Below, piece by piece: positions 28,511-37,894 of a DNA stretch of 54,099 bases. A model generated the notes under the pieces. The model saw only the letters and a program-made list of their open reading frames with translations. It was not told the DNA's origin and made no database searches. The first letter of the stretch is position 1. Every line of letters starts with the position of its first letter. The stretch covers positions 1 through 54,099 of the IMG/VR virus record IMGVR_UViG_3300006737_000043. One strand, written 5' to 3'. The position numbers and the translations under genes were made by a program. The stretch is from a virus.

Positions 28511-29759
28511 TGATAACCTTAACTCTACCTTCAGTCTGTCCCACTAAGTCTTCAGGATTAATCTCAACAATATTGTTGAATATAGATTGTATTGAAGTTT
28601 CTGTAATTTCGGTAGGAATTAGGTATTCATCATCGCAGGCTTGAGTATTTACATTGCTAAGCATAGTAATAACTTGCTCAGCTGTAATAGTTTGATAGTC
28701 ATGTTCAAAGGTCTTCATTGGTACGCCGATAATTTTACCTTGATCGTCATACTTAGCTACACCTACGGCCATGTATTCTTTAACACGCATTTTACCACGG
28801 TCAGCATAAGGAACAGCACGAACGTTCATAGGATTAACAAGACAGATTAGACCAGAGTCACCAAAGTAATTTTGTTGTAACCAGTTCTCGCCTGCTACAT
28901 GTAGGCCTCTAGAACATTGATTATTAGGATTGTTATCAATCTGACTTTCTGGTAGACTTACAGGCTTACCAAACTCAATATGAGTACGACGAGAGTAGTG
29001 GTCAGTATACACAACCTTCTGCCCGCTGTTCTCAAAGACATCTATTAGTTCAGCAATGTTACCTATAAAAGTACCGCCGTCTTGGCCGCCCTCTGAGTAA
29101 CCAGTAGCTTCGTCATGAACTTCAAACTTACCCTCATAGTTACGAGAGATATTCATGTTATTAAGATCTAGACCCATAGACTTCCACTCTGAAGTAGAAG
29201 CATAGATAAAGTCATGAAGATCAATATCGTCTACCATAGCATCTTTCTTGTCAGCATTACGATAAACAACTAGGTAGCCCTTGTCTGTAAGTTTGATACC
29301 GTGCTTATCACAGAACTCAAACAAACGGTCACGAGTATCAGCATTAGGATTTAGACAAGCTAAGCTCCAAAACTTCATCAAGGCTTCACAGTCTTTCTCG
29401 TTATCCTTACGAGCCATGAATTCTCTAACAACAGTCTCAGGCATAGCGATGTCTATGTTCTTAGCATAAACACGATTATCCTTAACCTCTAGATAAGGAT
29501 GGCCATTAGTACGAATATCATCAGCTAGTGCTACAATATCACGTTCTTCTTCTACTCGTGCTGATTGCTCAATAGCTTGAGAGATCTTAGACTCTGCAGA
29601 GTAGCTAAATATTTTAGCTACATCTACAAGGTCTAAATCTTCTGAAGCTTGTAAGCTTGCAAGAGCAGTCTCGGTTTCTTCACCATTGGTGAATGTTTTC
29701 TGGAAGGTAGTTCCTTCCACAACAGCAATCAAAGTATTGCCAGTTCTAAAGTACTGCAT
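28491..29759 (-). CDS. rIIB-like protein
   Basis: A 422-aa protein resembling T4 rIIB and its relatives. The middle has HGIKLTDKGYLVVYRNADKK, and the C-terminal half has the typical NNPNNQCSRGLHVAGENWL and MRVKEYMAVGVAKYDDQ stretches of rIIB-like proteins. The gene lies 12 bases downstream of the rIIA-like gene, as in the T4 pair. In T4 these membrane-associated proteins protect against prophage exclusion, but their biochemistry is unclear. Here the pair sits inside the replication cluster. Confidence 0.85.
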   Translation of the reverse strand: MQYFRTGNTLIAVVEGTTFQKTFTNGEETETALASLQASEDLDLVDVAKIFSYSAESKISQAIEQSARVEEERDIVALADDIRTNGHPYLEVKDNRVYAKNIDIAMPETVVREFMARKDNEKDCEALMKFWSLACLNPNADTRDRLFEFCDKHGIKLTDKGYLVVYRNADKKDAMVDDIDLHDFIYASTSEWKSMGLDLNNMNISRNYEGKFEVHDEATGYSEGGQDGGTFIGNIAELIDVFENSGQKVVYTDHYSRRTHIEFGKPVSLPESQIDNNPNNQCSRGLHVAGENWLQQNYFGDSGLICLVNPMNVRAVPYADRGKMRVKEYMAVGVAKYDDQGKIIGVPMKTFEHDYQTITAEQVITMLSNVNTQACDDEYLIPTEITETSIQSIFNNIVEINPEDLVGQTEGRVKVINGTQEA

Positions 29760-29771
29760 TAGTATTATAGA

Positions 29772-31979
29772 TTATTTAATTAATAAAAGTTTGTCTCTCA
29801 AACATTTTTCAGCAAGAGGACGATTAGATGCCGCTAAAAAAGCAACAAGATCTCGTTTACTTATATAACCCAACGTCTCATATATTTTATCTACTTTTGT
29901 CTCAGCCTTAACGTGAGACTCCAAAGCAGGTAGTTGCTCTAAGTTAAGAGATTTACCTTGTAAATAAAATATTTTGACTAGGTGATTAATAAATTCTTTA
30001 GGTAGGTTTGCTTTGTAATCAGGCAGATACTTATACATATCTACATAAGGAACCTTTGTAGGTTTAACATAGGCCTCTGCGGAATTATAGCAACTTACTA
30101 AAGTACGATATCTCTCAAAGAAAACCAAAGTTTCTAGTACAAGATTATCATCAATATACCAGTCACTAATGTTAATTACATTCTCACATTCCTCCGACAT
30201 AATTTCCATGATTTCAGCATCACGCTTAGCTACACTTATTACAGTCGTAGACATGCTACGAAAATTATGGAGCAGTCTTAAAGTACACTTTAGTGCCTCC
30301 TCCTCAGAGCGTAAGCCCCATATAACTTTCTCACCTTTTAGATTTTCAATAGTAGATATGTTTAAATCAGATGTTATCGATACCCTATCATCGTAGTAAT
30401 TATTATCAGTTTCTCGATATTCCCTATACCTAATCTCATCAGTTCCTACAAGAGTTCTGTTGATACTAGCTTTAGCCTTCTTCTCAAACTCATCAGGGAC
30501 TTCAATCTCAGAATATGTATGATCAAAGAAGTTCTCAAAGTATTTATCAAGTATGTCTTGATACCAAGCAATCTGCTTACGCCAAGTATGTTTATTCTTT
30601 GCGTTTAACTTTAAGATGACTTTATAGTCTTGAAGTTTAAGATTATCCCTGTTATCTCTAAGCAAAGGGATATCTCCTGCACCTATGTCTTGGTGAATCC
30701 ATCTGTTCTTTCTAGGATTAGAATCATCATCCATGAAAATTCTTTTTCCATCTATTCTATCAAAAGTCCAGTCACCGTACTCAGGTACAGCAAAGCTATG
30801 CTTATACTTCCAATCAGATCCATAACCCTCATACTTTAAGTTCCTACCATTTGCTAATCTCCTGTAAGAAACAACAGCATACTTTAGAAACTCATTCAAA
30901 CCCTCTTTTAAACAAGTAGGATTTAGATCTGGATTAGGTAAATACTTAACCTTACTAACATCAATGGTAACACCTAAGTCTGAAATATCTAGACGGTTTT
31001 TCGGACTAAAAGCAACTTTACACTGTCCCGCTATAGCAGTCGCATATACTTGTAGATCCTCAGTGCTAGCTGCAGGAGTAGCAAGTTTAACTAACTCACG
31101 AGTAGCCTCTTGCATTTTGTTATTAATCTTCTGAACAGCTTCATCAGTATACCTAATGTCTTCACGAGTAAAGATAACAGGTAGATCACCTATATCAAAC
31201 GTAAGTGAAATAGGTAGTCTAGTTTCAGTCTTACCAATAGCTTCCCAGTTAATAGGATATACAACCTTTCCAATTAGGAGCATCATAGACCCGTGCTCAG
31301 CATTAGGCTTCCAAACAAAATTATTACCTTTATAAACTTTAAAGTCCTCATTAAGATGTTTAAGTTTACCGCCGTAACTAACATTGTCAAAGTATTCTAA
31401 CTGTTGTTTGGTCTTGTCTTGAAATCTAGAAGTCTCATCCCAATTATCTTTTAGGTAAACCTTGACCTGAGTACCATTACGTTTGTCAGTTTCAGTCTTG
31501 TTAACTAAAGAAAGCGTAGGGGCATCAGTAGTCTTATGTAACATATAAGTATACTCAGTACCATCAAAACGTGTACGAATGTGTACAAGATCAGTATAAC
31601 CTAAACCAGATTTAGAACCCATACCAAAGGCACCAATCTGATCATTAGTCTCTTCTTTAGTAGAGGTTAGATATTTCATAAAAATATTAGCAGCTCTGTC
31701 CTCTGATATGCCTACACCGAAGTCTTCACATGCCCAGTACCAGCCTGAGTGATCTTCTTCTAGTGTAACATATGCAGGAGTATCAACCTTAGCTTCTATG
31801 TGAGAGTCGAAGCAGTTGCTTACATACTCTCTAATCAAAGAAGCAATAGGATCTCTATACGGGGACTGCAGTAGGTCCCACATCTTATGTAGCTTGTCTT
31901 GAGCAAGCTCTGCCTTAATCGAAGTCATCTGCATGTTTGTATTCACATCTACAGAAGACGACATTTGTTGTAGTTTCAT
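29772..31979 (-). CDS. rIIA-like GHKL ATPase
   Basis: A 735-aa protein with an N-terminal GHKL (HATPase) domain. The N box is REYVSNCFDSH with Glu51, Asn55 and Asp58; the G1 box is DFGVGI at residues 86-91; the glycine lid is GAFGMGSKSGL at 116-126. Length and pairing with the rIIB-like gene match T4 rIIA. The remaining 500 residues show no further motif I can name. Its start overlaps the primase stop (ATGA), so it is translated with the replication genes. Confidence 0.85.
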   Translation of the reverse strand: MKLQQMSSSVDVNTNMQMTSIKAELAQDKLHKMWDLLQSPYRDPIASLIREYVSNCFDSHIEAKVDTPAYVTLEEDHSGWYWACEDFGVGISEDRAANIFMKYLTSTKEETNDQIGAFGMGSKSGLGYTDLVHIRTRFDGTEYTYMLHKTTDAPTLSLVNKTETDKRNGTQVKVYLKDNWDETSRFQDKTKQQLEYFDNVSYGGKLKHLNEDFKVYKGNNFVWKPNAEHGSMMLLIGKVVYPINWEAIGKTETRLPISLTFDIGDLPVIFTREDIRYTDEAVQKINNKMQEATRELVKLATPAASTEDLQVYATAIAGQCKVAFSPKNRLDISDLGVTIDVSKVKYLPNPDLNPTCLKEGLNEFLKYAVVSYRRLANGRNLKYEGYGSDWKYKHSFAVPEYGDWTFDRIDGKRIFMDDDSNPRKNRWIHQDIGAGDIPLLRDNRDNLKLQDYKVILKLNAKNKHTWRKQIAWYQDILDKYFENFFDHTYSEIEVPDEFEKKAKASINRTLVGTDEIRYREYRETDNNYYDDRVSITSDLNISTIENLKGEKVIWGLRSEEEALKCTLRLLHNFRSMSTTVISVAKRDAEIMEIMSEECENVINISDWYIDDNLVLETLVFFERYRTLVSCYNSAEAYVKPTKVPYVDMYKYLPDYKANLPKEFINHLVKIFYLQGKSLNLEQLPALESHVKAETKVDKIYETLGYISKRDLVAFLAASNRPLAEKCLRDKLLLIK

Positions 31980-32989
31980 ATTAGTAAACTCTGTAATAAT
32001 TTTTTAGCAAGGGGTTTATCGTGTGTCTTAATCAAGTCACTAAAGTCTTTAGATTGATACTCACTAGGAATCTCTATCTGTGTAAGACTAAACTCAGTCG
32101 CGATCTTATTACCTAATTTTCTACCAGGATTATTTGGATTATCAAAGTCATTGTCGTATAGGACATACACTTTACTAAACCTATCTTTTAGTTGTTGAAC
32201 TACATGTTGCTTAGGCTTCATAGCTTCGCCTTGTAAGGCTATAGCTGGTAGGCCTACAACATCTACTATACTCATAGTATCTTTTCTAGATGATGTGATA
32301 ACCAGTTGGTTACCTGTCTCAGGGAGCTGAGACCAACCCTCCCATACGGATTGGTTGTTATTACTTATCCATTTGCGTTCTTTACTAAAAGGCTGATAGA
32401 TCTTAAATGTTAAGATACCGTCTTTAAGTTCACGATAAACGTACGATTGTCGGTCAGCCCTAACAGGGTGACCATTAAAAAACATAAAATCAATAGGAGA
32501 AACAAGATATTTCTCAAGGGTAGATTTTCTGATCCCAAACTGGGTCCAGAATTCTTTATCGGATTTTTGCCACTTTCTAGTTCTTATACCTATTTCAACC
32601 TGCTTTTTCTCAGGTATAGGAACTCTTGTAATAGATGCAGCAATCTTTTTAAAATCTGCTCCATCTCTAATACCAAGGTCTCGGCCTATAATCTGAAGTG
32701 CACCAGAGAAATCAGTGCCTTCTTTTCTAGCTATTAAACTCCAGATGTTGCCTCCCACACCAGTTGCAAAATCTCTCCAATAGAGAAACCCTGCCCTCAT
32801 CGTTACACCGAACGATGGGACAGAGTCTTCTCTGAATGGAGACTGGTTAGCTCTATCTAATTTTAACTTTGGAAAGTATCGTTTAAGAAGATCATACTCA
32901 GAGACTAGCTTGAGTATCTCATCTTTATAAACAATAGGGTCAAAGTCAGAACTATTTAGATCATATTGTTTAGTTCCAGTCATCATCAT
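31976..32989 (-). CDS. DnaG-like primase with degenerate metal sites
   Basis: A 337-aa primase of the short phage type. The N-terminal region SPFREDSVPSFGVTMRAG...DFATGVGGNIWSL keeps the CPFHxDxxPSF...GxGGD scaffold, but the zinc-ligand Cys/His are absent. The Toprim core has LVITSSRKDTMS where EGxxD is expected, followed by KVYVLYDNDFD near residue 280 for the DxD metal site. It would make RNA primers at the fork with the DnaB-like helicase and polymerase of this cluster. Overlaps the SSB-like gene upstream. Confidence 0.88.
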   Translation of the reverse strand: MMMTGTKQYDLNSSDFDPIVYKDEILKLVSEYDLLKRYFPKLKLDRANQSPFREDSVPSFGVTMRAGFLYWRDFATGVGGNIWSLIARKEGTDFSGALQIIGRDLGIRDGADFKKIAASITRVPIPEKKQVEIGIRTRKWQKSDKEFWTQFGIRKSTLEKYLVSPIDFMFFNGHPVRADRQSYVYRELKDGILTFKIYQPFSKERKWISNNNQSVWEGWSQLPETGNQLVITSSRKDTMSIVDVVGLPAIALQGEAMKPKQHVVQQLKDRFSKVYVLYDNDFDNPNNPGRKLGNKIATEFSLTQIEIPSEYQSKDFSDLIKTHDKPLAKKLLQSLLI

Positions 32990-33551
32990 CAGAAGCTGTA
33001 GTTACAGCTCCAGATGTTTCTTCAGCAGCAGGTCGCTCGAAGTTCTCAATATTACTAGGCTTAAGTCTAGAATCTTCTTTAAGAACATTCATATTCTCTA
33101 CAAAAGGTACAAACGTACGCACAGAAAGATACTGTCTTTCTCTACCAACTGTACCATAGTTAGTCATTACTCTAACTTGAGGAGCCATACCAGATTCTTT
33201 TAGCATCTTCATAACTCCGTCAAGAATTACGCTAGCAGTACCTGCAGGGAACTGGGCATCAGAACCACAGAAACAATTAGCTATATGCTTAAGCTTCTTC
33301 AGGAACTTAATAATGTTCTCTTCTGTATCATCATCCTTTGGGTACCAGAAGGCAACATTGACTTCAGCCCCGCTTGAATCAGCAAAGAAGATCTTGTAAT
33401 CAGGAGCATTAGGATTAGACTTGTCGTCTTGTTTAGTACGCTCAACACGAGCTTTACAGTTTTCGACTACGCCAGCAACTCCATTATTAAAGATTGCTAC
33501 GCTTTTACCGGCATCATAAGATGCATCGTTTAAGTTAAATGTCTTAGACAT
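32970..33551 (-). CDS. Putative single-stranded DNA-binding protein
   Basis: A 193-aa protein ending in an acidic tail with DDDDWN, like the protein-interaction tip of SSB proteins. The body is beta-rich with alternating basic and aromatic residues, compatible with an OB fold, and it lies directly upstream of the primase. No sequence-specific SSB motif can be asserted. The call rests on tail, size and position. Confidence 0.6.
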   Translation of the reverse strand: MSKTFNLNDASYDAGKSVAIFNNGVAGVVENCKARVERTKQDDKSNPNAPDYKIFFADSSGAEVNVAFWYPKDDDTEENIIKFLKKLKHIANCFCGSDAQFPAGTASVILDGVMKMLKESGMAPQVRVMTNYGTVGRERQYLSVRTFVPFVENMNVLKEDSRLKPSNIENFERPAAEETSGAVTTASDDDDWN

Positions 33552-33553
33552 GT

Positions 33554-34087
33554 TTAGTAATTAGGATTGTTAAAATCAGATACTTCTTCGGCAGTATCAA
33601 CGCCGTTTGTAATTGGAAGAGAGTCAACGAAGTTGTGAACATCTAGTGTTACTTCTTCTTCGCTAGGTGTCTCTAGTGATAATGTAAATGCTTTCGGGTC
33701 ATCATTGATTGCATTTACTAGTAGGAAATTGCTATTAGCTGTCTCATCTAGATTGTAAGTCTTTACAAAGTGAGACCATAGCTTACTGTCCTTGAATGTA
33801 AGACCAGCATATTCTTTCTTTACTCGAACAGTATGTCCTTGACCTTTCGGTAATTCCATGCCTGTAGCATTGACAATGATTAACATGTCTTTAGTAAAGT
33901 CAAATGCAATCTGACCTTCATCTTCAAGTCCTAGTTTTTCACATGCTAATGGATTAAGAACCATTAGTTTGGCCGTACGTGGTCCAGCATTCTTACATAT
34001 AGTAAGAGCGTCCATATTAGGACATAAGTCCACTGATTTTGCAGATGCTTTACCCCTCTGCGAAGGGATTCCAAAAGAAAACTCCAT
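33554..34087 (-). CDS. Conserved hypothetical protein, replication cluster (177 aa)
   Basis: A 177-aa protein with an acidic C-terminus and no motif I recognise. It sits two bases upstream of the SSB-like gene and about 10 downstream of the RecA/Sak4-like ATPase. An accessory role in single-strand DNA handling is possible but purely positional. Confidence 0.75.
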   Translation of the reverse strand: MEFSFGIPSQRGKASAKSVDLCPNMDALTICKNAGPRTAKLMVLNPLACEKLGLEDEGQIAFDFTKDMLIIVNATGMELPKGQGHTVRVKKEYAGLTFKDSKLWSHFVKTYNLDETANSNFLLVNAINDDPKAFTLSLETPSEEEVTLDVHNFVDSLPITNGVDTAEEVSDFNNPNY

Positions 34088-34097
34088 TGTTTAATTT

Positions 34098-34799
34098 TTA
34101 GATGTTATAATAATTACGAATTGCGAGGTCAACATAACCGAGATCATTAGGTATGAACTCATCATCAAAGAGACCAATAGGACTCTTACAAGTATCGGCG
34201 CCGCTGTTGACAGTACGGAAACCAAACTTAATACCTTGCCCAGACATCTTAGATGGCTCAGCATACAATACAATAGAACTAAATGATTCAGGAACAAACT
34301 TCTTTAGTTGTTGACCCTGAACTGCAATACGTTCTTGTGGAAAGCCATTATCATCAAAGATTGATTCCGGATGAGCAAATAGATAGACAATAATATCATC
34401 TCTAAGTTTATCATTAATGATATTTAAGAGATCATATTGGGCGCCCGCAAACTCTGCCCACTTATCGAAGCCAGATCTTTTACGGAATCTATTCGACATA
34501 ACGGTATCAGTCTGAAGACGAGACCAAGTATCTATAACAATATTCTTAACATCGTTATTCTTGTTCGCCGGCTTAAGAATCAAATCTATTACTTCTAGAG
34601 TGTCACTAGTCTTAAAGTAATTACCTTTCTCTTTACTATATATACCTGTAAAACCAGGGGCCGGTAAAGGCTTTTGGTCAGTATTAATAATAATAGTTTC
34701 ATCTGGATTAAGTCCTTGTATACCCGCTTGAGTAATAGGACAAATAGAGGTAGACTTTCCAGAGCCTGATCTACCTACAACATACACTAGTGTTGCCAT
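34098..34799 (-). CDS. RecA-fold ATPase, Sak4-like
   Basis: A 233-aa single-domain P-loop ATPase. The Walker A is GRSGSGKST at residues 9-17, and IVIDTWSRLQTD near 80 is the Walker B strand. This size and layout match Sak4-type phage single-strand annealing or recombination ATPases. It probably acts with the SSB-like protein in recombination-dependent replication. It starts immediately after the stop of the DnaB-like helicase gene (34800). Confidence 0.8.
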   Translation of the reverse strand: MATLVYVVGRSGSGKSTSICPITQAGIQGLNPDETIIINTDQKPLPAPGFTGIYSKEKGNYFKTSDTLEVIDLILKPANKNNDVKNIVIDTWSRLQTDTVMSNRFRKRSGFDKWAEFAGAQYDLLNIINDKLRDDIIVYLFAHPESIFDDNGFPQERIAVQGQQLKKFVPESFSSIVLYAEPSKMSGQGIKFGFRTVNSGADTCKSPIGLFDDEFIPNDLGYVDLAIRNYYNI

Positions 34800-35888
34800 T
34801 TAAGTATTATTTATATTTGAAAAATATCCCAGAACTTTCTTTAGTAATTCTGGCTTTGCGTTTATCTCGTCCATAGTGGGGAGTTCTTTTAGTTTACCTA
34901 TAGCCCCGATAAAGCCCATAGCAATATCGATATTATCAAGACCATCTCGATTCTTTAGTACAGAGATACCACGATAGAATGACCCGAAAGTATTCATATC
35001 ATAGCCATTGTGGTTTTGTAAACGATGTCGGATAGGATTAAAAAGAGCAATCACAGTATCAGCATCTTGTGCTGGGTTACCGCTGTCTTTAAAATCTGAT
35101 AGCTGTGGATCAGGATGAGAGTTAGACTTACGGTCCATACCCTCAATAGATCTGTTGAACTGGCTAACTACAACAGGAGAGAATCCACATCTATTACGAA
35201 ACTTAATAAGTATTTCTGAAAGATCATCAATAGCTTTCTTCTTATTACCGCCGTGATCTTTATTAGGAGTAATCAAACCAACGTGGTCTATAACTACTAC
35301 TACAATTAGATTGGGGTCATTAGGAGTAAAACTCCAGTAACCATCATCTTTCTTACGAATCTTACCTATCTGATTAGCGAGAGCTAGTAAATCCTTATAG
35401 ATAAATAAAGGACTAACAGAGCCATCTACAAACTCAACATAATCTGTAAGTGTATCAAAATAATCTTGGGCTTCCCCAAGTAATCTACTTTCTTCACTAG
35501 ATAATCTATAGTTACCTCGACCAAAGATTTTGTTTACACTAAGCAAATACTTACCATCAGACTGTTCAAACACTCTTCTAGCCATAAGCTTAGCCATAAG
35601 CGGCATAGTAGCCATCTCTAGGTTGTAGTATTTAACTTTAATCTTCAAGCGATTATCAGGATTTGCAAGTATGTGCTCAATAGGATTGATAACATAAGCA
35701 TCTAGAACAGCAGAGGACTTACCAGTACCAGTACCGCCGCCCCATAGATCATAACGTCCATGTTGAACATTACAGATTACATTGGTTAATCTATTGAACC
35801 CCATAGGCAAACCCTCGTTAAGGCCTTGCTTACCACGTTCAACTTCTTTCCAAAAATTACTTTTGATTATGTGCAGATCCTCGCTCAT
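34800..35888 (-). CDS. DnaB-like replicative helicase
   Basis: A 362-aa RecA-fold helicase. Residues 50-58 are GGGTGTGKS (Walker A), VVVIDHVGL is the Walker B strand, followed by SPVVVSQFNRS, and DSGNPAQDADTVIALFNP is the typical DnaB arginine-finger region. It lacks the long N-terminal domain of cellular DnaB (about 470 aa), as many phage versions do. It unwinds the fork ahead of the family-A polymerase. Its start overlaps the end of a 56-aa gene. Confidence 0.9.
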   Translation of the reverse strand: MSEDLHIIKSNFWKEVERGKQGLNEGLPMGFNRLTNVICNVQHGRYDLWGGGTGTGKSSAVLDAYVINPIEHILANPDNRLKIKVKYYNLEMATMPLMAKLMARRVFEQSDGKYLLSVNKIFGRGNYRLSSEESRLLGEAQDYFDTLTDYVEFVDGSVSPLFIYKDLLALANQIGKIRKKDDGYWSFTPNDPNLIVVVVIDHVGLITPNKDHGGNKKKAIDDLSEILIKFRNRCGFSPVVVSQFNRSIEGMDRKSNSHPDPQLSDFKDSGNPAQDADTVIALFNPIRHRLQNHNGYDMNTFGSFYRGISVLKNRDGLDNIDIAMGFIGAIGKLKELPTMDEINAKPELLKKVLGYFSNINNT

Positions 35889-36027
35889 AGCGATTGTTTT
35901 GCATTTCTCTTGATTCTAGTTCCATACGGCGACGTTGTTCAGCAACATGGTCATAAGCCTCAGCTTGGCTCAGTCCCTCGTCCTGCATTAGTCTCCAGAC
36001 TTCTTTCATCCAGCCCATTGTTCTCAT
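35857..36027 (-). CDS. Small helical protein upstream of the helicase (56 aa)
   Basis: A 56-aa frame starting MRTMGWMKEVWRLMQ and ending inside the helicase gene, an overlap of 32 bases. It is highly charged and helical, with a QAEAYDHVAEQRRR segment. It also overlaps the 67-aa frame upstream by 68 bases in another phase, so either one or both may be real. The Trp/Met-rich start and amphipathic helix look like a genuine small protein. Confidence 0.55.
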   Translation of the reverse strand: MRTMGWMKEVWRLMQDEGLSQAEAYDHVAEQRRRMELESREMQNNRYERGSAHNQK

Positions 36028-36163
36028 TTTTAAGGTTATACTTATAAGTTATCGGTTTGTTAAGCTTTTCTAAAGCTTCAGCTATCTGCTCAAGAGCACG
36101 GATAGCCCTAGGTAGGTCAGCTTCTATGAGCTTCCTACCCATACGGGTTTCATGTAATTCCAT
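35960..36163 (-). CDS. Small helical protein (67 aa)
   Basis: A 67-aa frame whose first 40 residues form an amphipathic helix (RAIRALEQIAEALEKLN), then a polar tail. It starts 3 bases after the stop of the upstream 184-aa gene. Its 3' third overlaps the 56-aa gene in another frame; if only one of the two were real there, an overlap this long would be unusual. No function recognised. Confidence 0.6.
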   Translation of the reverse strand: MELHETRMGRKLIEADLPRAIRALEQIAEALEKLNKPITYKYNLKNENNGLDERSLETNAGRGTEPS

Positions 36164-36166
36164 ATG

Positions 36167-36721
36167 TTAGATTGTTTGGCGTCCTGCCTGATTAAATACT
36201 TCTTTAGTATTAGCAAGTTCAAGGACCTCTTCGCAGAAAGCTGCAAGTCTAGATGTGACTGAATCAGAATCTTTTTTGCTGATTACATAATCAGCTCTTT
36301 GAAGGTAGCGGTAGTTACTAACTCGTTCAGTATTTACATACCTAGTTGCTGCATTAATGATAAGCTCACGATCAGAATACTCAGGGTACTCTGCAATAAA
36401 CTTAGTCATCTTTTCAATGCAAGACTTTCTCGAGCCCATAGCACCTGCCTTCTTGTTCTTAAAGACTGCACGATAATCATCTATCCAGTCAATAATGTCT
36501 TGATTCTTAGGGGTCATTTTATTACTAATAATAATCTCAGATAAGTCATCGCTCCAAGACAGTAAATGTCCAGAGGATACTAAATGATCTTTATCTATCT
36601 TAAGCAAGTTCTTCTCTAGAATTATTTTTAATAATCCTTGATTAGTTTGCAATAGTTGGATAAAGACTTGTTCATCGGGAGTCAATGCTTCAGGATGAAC
36701 ACAGTTCACTATTATTTTCAT
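36167..36721 (-). CDS. Hypothetical protein next to the SF2 helicase (184 aa)
   Basis: A 184-aa, mainly helical protein without catalytic motifs. A central KNKKAGAMGSRKSC segment is basic and could contact nucleic acid. Its start lies within the 3' end of the SF2 helicase gene (about 30-base overlap), so the two are probably coupled. Function unknown. Confidence 0.75.
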   Translation of the reverse strand: MKIIVNCVHPEALTPDEQVFIQLLQTNQGLLKIILEKNLLKIDKDHLVSSGHLLSWSDDLSEIIISNKMTPKNQDIIDWIDDYRAVFKNKKAGAMGSRKSCIEKMTKFIAEYPEYSDRELIINAATRYVNTERVSNYRYLQRADYVISKKDSDSVTSRLAAFCEEVLELANTKEVFNQAGRQTI

Positions 36722-37892
36722 GTTTCAATAAATCAATTAAATCGTCTTCAGAAATCTCTGTTACATTCTTAGTACCTTTTTGGCGTTTCTCTAGCCAACG
36801 TTGTTCCTGTGTGTCCTTGCTGTAAAGATTAATGATAAGGGCTTCCTTACCTTCTTTAGCACGAACAGTACGGCCAATACGCTGAACATTAGTAAGCTTG
36901 CTACTATAGCCAGCGGCAACAACAGCAAGCGAAAGATCAACGAAATCAAATCCAGCATCCAACGCTTGCACAGAGGATATAATGCGAGTAGAGGTCTCAG
37001 GATTTTTGAAGTCCTCCAGGATTTCTCGTTGTTTTTTCTTACCAATTTTACTATGAAATGTGACAGCTCTTTCTCCAAGTTGATCAGTAATCTGATCGGC
37101 GAACCCAACTGATTGTGAGAATATTATCCCATATCTGTCGGGACATAAAGATACGATATCTTTAACAATATCCACTTTATTTATGTTGTTAATACAAAGG
37201 TTTTTTCGCTTTCTCATGGTATTATAATACCGACCAGCTAGCGCCTGTTTTGCTTTGTCATCATGTCTTAACCAGGTATTTGCTGTACGTAAAGTATCAG
37301 GTCCATATGCACTAATCTGAGATGCTACATGACGAAACTGATTGTTAGCTTTTGTGTACTCAGACATATCTTTAAGCGTCATCATAACAGGAACATTATA
37401 CACTTTGTACGGACTAATCCATTCGTGCTCTAGACACTGTTCAAATGTAACTATATCAAAGATGGCATACCTGTTAAGAATATCTTCATGACGTCCATCC
37501 TGCCTCTTGATAGTAGCAGACAGACCCAGAAAGTATTCATGTTCTATATCTAGTATAACGTCTCTAGTATCAGTAGGAACAGTATGAACCTCATCACAAA
37601 CTAAAAGATCACACCCAAACTCTGAAGGTCTCATAGCAGCTGTATTATTAACTACAACTGTAGTAATATCCGCAATGCCAAAAGCTTGGAGCTCTTCCTC
37701 CCACTGTTCTTTAAGAACAATAGTAGGTACGGTAACAGTAGCTGTCTCTATTAAACCTTTCTTCTTTAGCCCACGGATGCCCATCATGGCTACCCTAGTC
37801 TTACCGAATCCGGTCACAGCCTGAAGACAGCCCTGGTATCCCTGGACTGCCCATGCATTTAAACTTTGTATTTGTCTTTCATCTCTAGTCAT
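36690..37892 (-). CDS. Superfamily 2 helicase, UvsW/XPB-like
   Basis: A 400-aa DEAD/DEAH-box helicase. Motif I is AVTGFGKTR (about residues 25-33), motif II CDEVH near 116, motif III GLSATI near 145 and motif VI QRIGRTVRAKEG near 345. DEVH with XPB/UvsW-like spacing points to fork remodelling or recombination; crAss-like phages carry an SF2 (SNF2-type) helicase at this place. The start ATG lies two bases before the stop of the small HTH gene upstream. Confidence 0.88.
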   Translation of the reverse strand: MTRDERQIQSLNAWAVQGYQGCLQAVTGFGKTRVAMMGIRGLKKKGLIETATVTVPTIVLKEQWEEELQAFGIADITTVVVNNTAAMRPSEFGCDLLVCDEVHTVPTDTRDVILDIEHEYFLGLSATIKRQDGRHEDILNRYAIFDIVTFEQCLEHEWISPYKVYNVPVMMTLKDMSEYTKANNQFRHVASQISAYGPDTLRTANTWLRHDDKAKQALAGRYYNTMRKRKNLCINNINKVDIVKDIVSLCPDRYGIIFSQSVGFADQITDQLGERAVTFHSKIGKKKQREILEDFKNPETSTRIISSVQALDAGFDFVDLSLAVVAAGYSSKLTNVQRIGRTVRAKEGKEALIINLYSKDTQEQRWLEKRQKGTKNVTEISEDDLIDLLKHENNSELCSS

Positions 37893-37894
37893 TG

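Noticed and set aside
34091-34297. 68-aa frame antisense/offset within the Sak4-like gene
   Set aside because: It overlaps a gene with clear Walker motifs and has only hydrophobic shadow composition.
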